A stretch of 64,000 nt of DNA, taken from assembly GCA_002729695.1 (NCBI GenBank), contig PBYQ01000036.1:112276-176275 (forward strand). Reading direction: 5' to 3'. Each line of letters starts with the position of its first letter. The first letter of the stretch is position 1. The stretch is from Citromicrobium sp. Lineage in GTDB: Bacteria; Pseudomonadota; Alphaproteobacteria; Sphingomonadales; Sphingomonadaceae. This document shows positions 58,849 to 64,000 of the stretch, piece by piece. The position numbers and the translations under genes are program-made. Under the pieces are notes generated by a model that searched no databases, was not told where the DNA came from, and was given only the letters and a program-made list of their open reading frames with translations.

Positions 58849-59115
58849 ATGAAGAAGATCGCTATTCTCGCCGCCCTGCCCGCCGCCGCGCTCGCGCTGA
58901 GCGCTTGTGGCGAAAGCCCGCAGGAAGAGGCGATGGAAAGCCAGGCCGATGCCACCGAAGAAGCGGCTGATAACCAGGCCGACATGATCGACGACATGGC
59001 CGATGATGCGACCGACGAAACCACCGAAGACACGCTCGAAGACAAGGCCGATGCGGTCGAGGCGGCTGGCGAGGAAAAGGCCGACGCCATGGAAGACCAG
59101 GCCGACCAGATGTAA
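58849..59115 (+). CDS. Small acidic lipoprotein, Ala/Asp/Glu-rich
   Basis: An 88-residue protein. MKKIAILAALPAAALALSAC is a clear lipoprotein signal with lipobox LSAC. The mature part is almost only Ala, Asp, Glu, Met, Gln and Thr, arranged as repeated segments such as ADATEEAADNQADM and EDKADAVEAAGEEKADAMED, likely helical or disordered and strongly acidic. No family recognised beyond this composition. AGAGGAATTACC precedes the ATG, and a hairpin terminator follows, so it is a monocistronic gene. Confidence 0.8.
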   Translation: MKKIAILAALPAAALALSACGESPQEEAMESQADATEEAADNQADMIDDMADDATDETTEDTLEDKADAVEAAGEEKADAMEDQADQM

Positions 59116-59151
59116 TCGGCTTTCGGTATGAATTGCCGGGTTTCCGGCATG

Positions 59152-59181
59152 GGCCTCCGCCAGCATTGGCGGGGGCCTTTT
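59152..59181 (+). terminator. Terminator of the small lipoprotein gene
   Basis: GGCCTCCGCCA pairs with TGGCGGGGGCC (one mismatch) around GCAT, followed by TTTT. It lies about 36 bases after the stop codon. Confidence 0.75.
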
Positions 59182-59558
59182 CGTATGCCGCCGCATAACG
59201 GGCGGACGCTGCTAGCGGAGCCCATCGCCAAGCTGAATCCGGCACACATATTTTTCCCACAGTTTGGTTGCGCTCGCAGGCGGCTCCCGAATCGGCGCGA
59301 GCGGTACCTTTGATGACTCGTCCAGTCCTTTCGGTGCGCTACTCCATCCTTTTTTCCACCCGCCGACCCTTGCGCGGTCCGCCCTGCTGATTCATGTTCG
59401 GCCTCTCTCGCGATCCGGCGGCGTTCGGGCGACTTGCAACAGGGGTCTCGCGGGGGGCGCAGCGATGGCTCGGGGCAACCCGCCAGTGCGCGATTTATGA
59501 CATATGGCTGGGGCGCTTTTGCGCGCACCACGCAGGCGCTACTTTTGGGGGCGAGACT
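59182..59558. other. 377-bp region upstream of nrdA
   Basis: No gene supported. A plus-strand frame from ATG 59394 would extend nrdA by 55 residues but has no ribosome site and an atypical sequence, so it is taken as leader DNA. Neither a cobalamin riboswitch nor convincing NrdR boxes were found. The nrdA ribosome site is GGGGGCGAG just before ATG 59559. Confidence 0.5.
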
Positions 59559-61610
59559 ATGGAATTCAGCACAGGCGAAACCGATATCTCGACGGTTGGA
59601 GAGGACACGGTGCGACCCACGTCCCGAACCGCCAAGACCCGCAGCAAGGGCGCAAGCGCGAAGAAACGCCAGACGAAGGCAGTGACGATGGAAAAAGACG
59701 ATCGCGGATCGGAAGAACTGGTGGCTGGAGCCGCTGCCGACGCCATGGCCAAGGCGGTCGCGGCCAGCGTTGCCGACACGTCCGACAGCAAGAAGGTCAA
59801 TCCGCGCCGCTTCGCGATCGTCACCGACGAATCGCGCGATGCGAACCTGACCGAATTCGGCAAGGAAACGCTCGAGGATCGTTACCTGCTGCCGGGTGAG
59901 AACTATCAGGACCTGTTCGCCCGCGTGGCCGATGCCTACGCCGACGATCAGGATCACGCGCAGCGCCTGTACGACTATATCTCGAACCTGTGGTTCATGC
60001 CCGCGACCCCCGTGCTGTCGAACGGCGGCACGCATCGCGGCCTGCCGATCTCGTGCTACCTCAACTCGGTCGAAGACAGCCTCAACGGCATCGTCGACAC
60101 CTGGAACGAGAACGTGTGGCTTGCCTCCAAGGGCGGCGGCATCGGAACCTACTGGGGCAATGTGCGCGGGATCGGCGAGCCGGTCGGCCTCAACGGCAAG
60201 ACCAGCGGGATCATCCCCTTCGTCCGCGTGATGGACAGCCTGACGCTGGCGATCTCGCAGGGCTCGCTGCGCCGAGGTTCGGCCGCGTGCTACATCGACA
60301 TCAACCACCCGGAGATCGAGGAATTCCTCGAAATCCGTAAGCCCAGCGGCGACTTCAACCGCAAGGCGCTGAACCTGCACCACGGCGTTCTCGTCACCGA
60401 CGAGTTCATGGAAAAGGTCCGCAGCGGCGAGGAATTCGACTTGGTCAGCCCGCGCGACGGTTCGGTCCGCAAGACGGTCGACGCGCGCAGCCTCTTCCAG
60501 AAGCTGGTCGAAACGCGGCTTGCCACGGGTGAGCCCTACATCGTCTTCTCCGACACGGTGAATTCGATGATGCCCAAGCATCACCGCGATCTGGGTCTGA
60601 AGGTCTCGACCTCGAACCTGTGCTCCGAAATCACGCTGCCCACGGGCCGCGATCACTTGGGCAACGACCGCACGGCGGTGTGCTGCCTCAGCTCGCTCAA
60701 CCTCGAAAAGTGGGACGAGTGGCACACCGACAAGCGCTTCATCGAGGACGTGATGCGCTTCCTCGACAACGTGCTGCAGGACTATATCGACCGCGCCCCG
60801 CCCGAAATGGCGCGCGCCAAATACTCCGCCAGCCGCGAACGCTCGGTTGGCATGGGCGTGATGGGCTTCCACTCGTTCCTGCAAAGCAAGAACCTGCCGC
60901 TCGAAGGGCCGATGGCGAAGGCGTGGAACATCAAGATGTTCCAGCACATCAGCACCGCTGCCAACGAAGCCTCGATGATGCTCGCGCATGAACGCGGCCC
61001 GTGCCCCGATGCCGAGGAAATGGGCGCGATGGAGCGGTTCAGCTGCAAGATGGCGATCGCGCCGACCGCATCGATCAGCATCATCTGCGGCGGCACGTCC
61101 GCCTGCATCGAGCCGATCCCGGCGAATATCTACACGCACAAGACGCTGTCGGGCAGCTTCATCGTGAAGAACCCGTACCTGCAGGAACTGCTCGCCAAGA
61201 AGAGCAAGGATTCGACCAATGTGTGGAATTCGATCCTCGAGCGCGGCGGCTCGGTCCAGCATCTCGACTTCCTGACGCCCGAGGAAAAGGCGGTCTACAA
61301 GACCAGCTTCGAAATCGACCAGCGCTGGCTGCTCGAATTCGCGGCCGACCGTTCGCCGATGATCGACCAGGCGCAGAGCCTCAACCTCTTCATCCCCGCC
61401 GATGTCGACAAGTGGGACCTGATGATGCTGCACTTCCACGCGTGGGAAAAGCGGATCAAGTCGCTGTATTACCTGCGTTCGAAGAGCATGCAGCGCGCAG
61501 GCTTCGCCGGCGGCGTGGAGGCGGACAACACCTCCGAAGCGGCGAAGTACGAACTCGCGGCAGGGTCGGGCGAGCAGACCGACTACGAGGAATGCCTCGC
61601 CTGCCAGTAA
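59559..61610 (+). CDS. nrdA: Ribonucleoside-diphosphate reductase, alpha subunit
   Basis: A 683-residue large subunit of class I ribonucleotide reductase. The first 90 residues are a lysine-rich low-complexity leader before FAIVTDESRDANLTEFG. The active site is visible: cysteine in GLPISCYLNS, radical/catalytic residues in NLCSEITLPT, and TAVCCLSSLNL; ASISIICGGTSACIEP and the C-terminal redox tail EECLACQ complete it. No ATP-cone is evident at the N-terminus, unusual for E. coli-type NrdA but typical of the alphaproteobacterial group. nrdB is 2.2 kb further, beyond three unrelated genes. Confidence 0.95.
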   Translation: MEFSTGETDISTVGEDTVRPTSRTAKTRSKGASAKKRQTKAVTMEKDDRGSEELVAGAAADAMAKAVAASVADTSDSKKVNPRRFAIVTDESRDANLTEFGKETLEDRYLLPGENYQDLFARVADAYADDQDHAQRLYDYISNLWFMPATPVLSNGGTHRGLPISCYLNSVEDSLNGIVDTWNENVWLASKGGGIGTYWGNVRGIGEPVGLNGKTSGIIPFVRVMDSLTLAISQGSLRRGSAACYIDINHPEIEEFLEIRKPSGDFNRKALNLHHGVLVTDEFMEKVRSGEEFDLVSPRDGSVRKTVDARSLFQKLVETRLATGEPYIVFSDTVNSMMPKHHRDLGLKVSTSNLCSEITLPTGRDHLGNDRTAVCCLSSLNLEKWDEWHTDKRFIEDVMRFLDNVLQDYIDRAPPEMARAKYSASRERSVGMGVMGFHSFLQSKNLPLEGPMAKAWNIKMFQHISTAANEASMMLAHERGPCPDAEEMGAMERFSCKMAIAPTASISIICGGTSACIEPIPANIYTHKTLSGSFIVKNPYLQELLAKKSKDSTNVWNSILERGGSVQHLDFLTPEEKAVYKTSFEIDQRWLLEFAADRSPMIDQAQSLNLFIPADVDKWDLMMLHFHAWEKRIKSLYYLRSKSMQRAGFAGGVEADNTSEAAKYELAAGSGEQTDYEECLACQ

Positions 61611-61751
61611 GCGGCACGCCGGTGCGGCGGTAGCAGGAAAAACCGGCGTGGCGGGTATCTTGTCTGCATTGCAGGCCCGGATATCCGCCATTCTTGCATG
61701 ATCTGACCAAGCCGGTAGGGTATCCCCCAGACGCACAGGAAGGGGGGCGCC

Positions 61752-62540
61752 TTGAAGATTTCTCACACCATATTCGCGCATGCTGCGGGGTTTGCACTGG
61801 GGTTGCTAACGGCAGGAGCGGTTCCGGCCACAGCGCAGGAGCCCGACTACGAGTTCGCCGACGTGCTGGCCCCGTATTACGACGCGGCGCCGCAAGAGGA
61901 CATTCTCGACCTCAAGCTGGGCATGACGGTGCGCGAAGCGAACCTCGCGCTGCTCGACAAGGGTTTCCATCTCAAGGGGACGAGCCTGGGGCGGACCGCG
62001 CGCGGCGCGGGCAACATGCGCTATCTCGAGGCGGAGCGGGAGCATGAGGGCACGCGCCCCACTTACGAGCGGATTACGGTCTATTTCGATTTCAGCGAGA
62101 ACCCGCGCGCGCTCGCCATCTACCGGAGCAGTTCGTACCGGCGCGATCACTATCCGAACTACGCAACCGTGATGAGCGCGCTGCTGGACAAGTATGGCGA
62201 TGCGCCCGTGTACGAGACGCGCAACAACGAGATGATGGGATCGTGGCACGCGAAGAAGCTGCCGCGCAAGTGCGGGCCGATGCGCAACAACTTCCGCTAT
62301 TTCCGCGCCCCGCAGGATATCGAGCAGCATGAGGGCTGCTACTGGGGCCTCGTGGTCAAGGTAGGCTTCCAGCCCAGTGTCGCGGGCCGTCCTGTCGAAT
62401 ATACCCGCAGCTTCCTGATCGACACGCGGATCATGGAAGCGAACTACAAGGAAACCTTCCGCCTCGCGCGCGAACAGGCCGAGCAGCGCGAGCGCGAGCG
62501 ACGGGAAAAACAGCGCGCCAACCCCGCCAGCGAGTTCTGA
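61752..62540 (+). CDS. Hypothetical secreted protein
   Basis: A 262-residue protein, not recognised. A TTG start at 61752 follows AGGAAGGGGGGCG. A signal peptide (HAAGFALGLLTAGAVPATAQ) leads to a compact domain with ILDLKLGMTVREANLALLDKGF, suggestive of a small ligand-binding or inhibitor-like fold, then ERITVYFDF and a Cys-containing segment (RKCGPMRNNF, EGCYWGLVVKVGF). The C-terminus is highly charged (REQAEQRERERREKQ). Its transcript ends at a bidirectional terminator at 62564. Confidence 0.7.
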   Translation: MKISHTIFAHAAGFALGLLTAGAVPATAQEPDYEFADVLAPYYDAAPQEDILDLKLGMTVREANLALLDKGFHLKGTSLGRTARGAGNMRYLEAEREHEGTRPTYERITVYFDFSENPRALAIYRSSSYRRDHYPNYATVMSALLDKYGDAPVYETRNNEMMGSWHAKKLPRKCGPMRNNFRYFRAPQDIEQHEGCYWGLVVKVGFQPSVAGRPVEYTRSFLIDTRIMEANYKETFRLAREQAEQRERERREKQRANPASEF

Positions 62541-62563
62541 TCCGGGCCGGATAGGCGACATTG

Positions 62564-62606
62564 AAAAGACCCCGACCCGCGCGATCGCGGGCCGGGGTCT
62601 TTTTTG
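62564..62606. terminator. Bidirectional terminator between convergent genes
   Basis: AGACCCCG (62567-62574) pairs with CGGGGTCT (62593-62600) in a stem extended by CCGCG/CGCGG inside; A residues precede and TTTTTT follows, so it can stop transcription from both sides (the secreted protein gene and the DUF2171 gene). Confidence 0.85.
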
Positions 62607-62640
62607 CGCAACCCGTGAGGGCTGGCGGGGGGAAGTCGCG

Positions 62641-62883
62641 TTACGCGGGCATCGTTGCCTTGTTACCGAGGCCGACGGGCAGCGGGGTGCCTTCCTTGAG
62701 CACGACGCGGTTGTCGTCGAGCTTTTCAACCGCGTCGAGCGCGATGAAGTGGTGCTGGTCGTCCATTGCGTCGGACTTGGTCAGCTTGATCCGGTCATCT
62801 TCGACTTCATCGACTGTGCCGACGTGCTGGCCGGTCGCGTCGGTGACTTCCATATGTTCCTTGATGCGAATCTTCTCGAACAT
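62641..62883 (-). CDS. DUF2171 domain protein
   Basis: An 80-residue cytosolic protein of the DUF2171 family, a PRC-barrel-like small beta fold. IRIKEHMEVTDATGQHVGTVDEVEDDRIKLTKSD is the characteristic start, and a second beta unit HHFIALDAVEKLDDNRVVL follows. ATG 62883 fixes the start; an upstream frame is non-homologous. Function unknown; related proteins are often seen near stress genes. Confidence 0.88.
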   Translation of the reverse strand: MFEKIRIKEHMEVTDATGQHVGTVDEVEDDRIKLTKSDAMDDQHHFIALDAVEKLDDNRVVLKEGTPLPVGLGNKATMPA

Positions 62884-62968
62884 AAAATGCTCCAATCTTG
62901 TCTTTATTTTCAAGGGCCTGCTTCGGCCCGCCTTACACAAACACAACGGTCGGAGAGGGGGATTCGTT

Positions 62969-63658
62969 CCGCCCCGCGCCTAAAGGCGGTAATGCCTGCG
63001 CGGCTTGCGAGCGCGTCCGCCATGGGGCATCCTCGAAGGCATGGGGGAAGGGGTAGCTCTGCATATCGGCGCGGTGGACTTCACGTGGGGCGAGCTGCGG
63101 TGGTTCGCGGTCGCGGCTTTGGCAGCTGGCGTCGTACCCTTCGGCCAGTGGGCGCGCTGGCAGTTGCGCGCGTGGCGTATCCGGCGCGCAATTGCGCGGA
63201 GCGACTACGATCACGCCGATCTTCTCGCCTTGAATCAGGACGAGGAGGAGGGCCCCCGTTCGCTGCGCGGCCTCCTCACAGGCATCGCCTTCATGGCAAT
63301 CGGGACGCCGGCCCTGATCGTCTTTCAGATAAATTTCGCCGACGAGCTTGGGCGGATGCTGGGCGAGGGCTGGAGCTACGTCGCCTTGCCGATCGCCTTC
63401 GGTCTGGTGACGACCTGCGCATGGATGTGGCAGAGGGTGAAGCGCAACGCGATGTCGCCCGAAGAACTCGCCGCGATCGAGGAAGAGGAAGAACATCGGA
63501 GCTGGATGCGCGCCTTTTTCAACGAACCCGCTGCGGGTCTCGGCGCGGCGGCGGGTATCGGGATCGTGATTGTGGTCGTACTGCTATCTTTATTGATCGG
63601 CGGATTGCCCGGCTAGCTGCGGCCCCCGCCCAAAGGCGGTAGCACTGCTTGCCGCTTA
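62969..63658. repeat. Near-repeat flanking the small membrane gene
   Basis: Two related stretches of about 35 bases, near 62969-63008 and 63619-63658, share AAAGGCGGTA with GC-rich flanks (CGCCTAAAGGCGGTAATGCC and CGCCCAAAGGCGGTAGCACT). They flank the gene at 63041-63616. Too short and imperfect to call a transposon. Confidence 0.35.
63041..63616 (+). CDS. Hypothetical membrane protein
   Basis: A 191-residue protein, not recognised. Three or four hydrophobic segments are seen: an N-terminal one (LRWFAVAALAAGVVPFGQW), one near residue 75 (LTGIAFMAIGTPALIVFQI), another (VALPIAFGLVTTCAWMW) and a C-terminal one (GIGIVIVVVLLSLLIGG). An acidic stretch (LAAIEEEEEHRSW) lies before the last helix. 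No enzymatic motif is visible. ATG 63041 begins just before the first helix. It lies between nrdA and nrdB without a clear functional link. Confidence 0.7.
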   Translation: MGEGVALHIGAVDFTWGELRWFAVAALAAGVVPFGQWARWQLRAWRIRRAIARSDYDHADLLALNQDEEEGPRSLRGLLTGIAFMAIGTPALIVFQINFADELGRMLGEGWSYVALPIAFGLVTTCAWMWQRVKRNAMSPEELAAIEEEEEHRSWMRAFFNEPAAGLGAAAGIGIVIVVVLLSLLIGGLPG

Positions 63659-63688
63659 TCCCCGATCCATTCGCTCCGCTTGCTATCG

Positions 63689-63726
63689 AATCACGGCTGT
63701 GATTCCTTATGTTGTCGGACCCGACA
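63689..63726. promoter_or_regulatory. Two inverted repeats upstream of nrdB
   Basis: AATCAC-ggct-GTGATT (63689-63704) is perfect; TGTCGG-ac-CCGACA (63713-63726) follows. Both are 47-85 bases before the nrdB start and could be binding sites. Neither resembles the NrdR-box consensus that I know. Confidence 0.35.
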
Positions 63727-63772
63727 GAATCGCAACCACCGCAGAAGGCCCACGCGCCCCGGAGAATTACCA

Positions 63773-64000
63773 ATGTCGCTGCTCGAAGCCCGCAAGACCT
63801 ACAAGCCGTTCGAATATCCGTGGGCGTACGACTTCTGGAAGCGACAGCAGCAGGTTCACTGGATGCCCGAGGAAGTTCCGCTGGGCGAGGATTGCCGCGA
63901 CTGGGCGCAGAAGCTTTCGGATCACGAGCGTAATCTGCTCACCCAGATCTTCCGCTTCTTCACGCAGGCCGATGTCGAGGTGCAGGACTGCTATCACGAA
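63773..64000 (+). CDS. nrdB: Ribonucleoside-diphosphate reductase, beta subunit (N-terminal part)
   Basis: The first 76 codons of NrdB, cut by the window end. MSLLEARKTYKPFEYPWAYDFWKRQQQ and WAQKLSDHERNLLTQIFRFFTQADVEVQDCYHE match the alphaproteobacterial radical-generating subunit. The ligand helix shows ADVEV with a Glu where many families have Asp for the first metal ligand, which is common in this clade. GGAG seven bases before ATG 63773 fixes the start. Inverted repeats lie upstream at 63689-63726. Confidence 0.93.
   Translation, partial: MSLLEARKTYKPFEYPWAYDFWKRQQQVHWMPEEVPLGEDCRDWAQKLSDHERNLLTQIFRFFTQADVEVQDCYHE

Noticed and set aside
59240..59275. DnaA-box or NrdR-box-like AT-rich stretch upstream of nrdA
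   Set aside because: The closest DnaA nonamer has two mismatches, and the arrangement does not match the NrdR consensus.
59394..59558. Possible N-terminal extension of nrdA from ATG 59394
   Set aside because: No ribosome site, composition unlike NrdA, and a good ribosome site exists before ATG 59559.
58680..61781. Minus-strand open frame of over 1000 codons opposite nrdA
   Set aside because: Antisense to nrdA, with no recognisable motif; shadow of a GC-rich gene.

Overview
The window looks like chromosomal DNA from a high-GC alphaproteobacterium, most likely order Sphingomonadales and probably Erythrobacteraceae (Erythrobacter/Citromicrobium-like). The evidence is GC-rich codon usage, the protein families seen (HWE histidine kinase, DUF2171, DUF983, zf-CHCC, MidA-like methyltransferase, alphaproteobacterial-type NrdA/NrdB) and a marine-type rhodopsin next to a retinal-forming enzyme. 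This placement is inferred from composition and family content; no database search was run. No rRNA, tRNA, CRISPR array, prophage or intact insertion sequence was seen.

Layout. 1-0.7 kb: the end of a HAD hydrolase gene overlapping a 4HBT thioesterase gene. 0.7-0.9 kb: a deleted GIY-YIG gene between two GC-rich hairpin repeats. 1.0-4.8 kb: a low-GC lipoprotein gene, an SDR, alanine dehydrogenase and a PstS-like lipoprotein. 4.9-9.2 kb: a DUF347 membrane protein divergent from a membrane-anchored LuxR-type regulator, a TspO-like gene broken by an in-frame TGA, DUF983 and DUF2254 proteins. 9.3-11 kb: a microbial rhodopsin with an NTQ motif (the chloride-pump signature) followed after 4 nt by a Brp/Blh-type beta-carotene dioxygenase. 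11.2-14.9 kb: ftsK, thiE/tenI-like and a frameshifted yggS. 15-22 kb: a TetR-controlled tripartite RND efflux operon ending in a tiny membrane protein. 22.2-29.2 kb: glnD, an acyl-CoA ligase, lgt, a MidA-like methyltransferase and a DUF2147 protein. 29.3-33.1 kb: an operon of a GAF-PAS-HWE sensor kinase with an osmoprotectant-type ABC ATPase and a fused permease/binding protein. 33.3-37.4 kb: ivd, an esterase, a PhnA-like gene and mccB, a leucine degradation segment without mccA. 37.4-47 kb: an M50-like protease, two conserved or unknown proteins, an acyltransferase, gyrB, a ZIP transporter, sdaA and a PIG-L deacetylase.

47-59 kb: a gene-free stretch of about 780 bp with a possible structured C-rich minus-strand RNA, then guaA, an FkbM methyltransferase, a zinc-independent alcohol dehydrogenase-type reductase, an Nth-like glycosylase, an ABC ATPase, a GGDEF cyclase and nadB. 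59-64 kb: nrdA, three small unrelated genes, and the start of nrdB, cut by the window end.

Most of the content is housekeeping. The points that stand out are the NTQ rhodopsin plus a divergent Blh, the kinase-osmoprotectant operon, a three-copy intergenic element (11.05, 22.1 and 37.6 kb), the C-rich RNA candidate upstream of the PIG-L gene, and three broken genes (GIY-YIG, TspO-like, yggS). The last two lesions are single-base changes and could be sequence errors.
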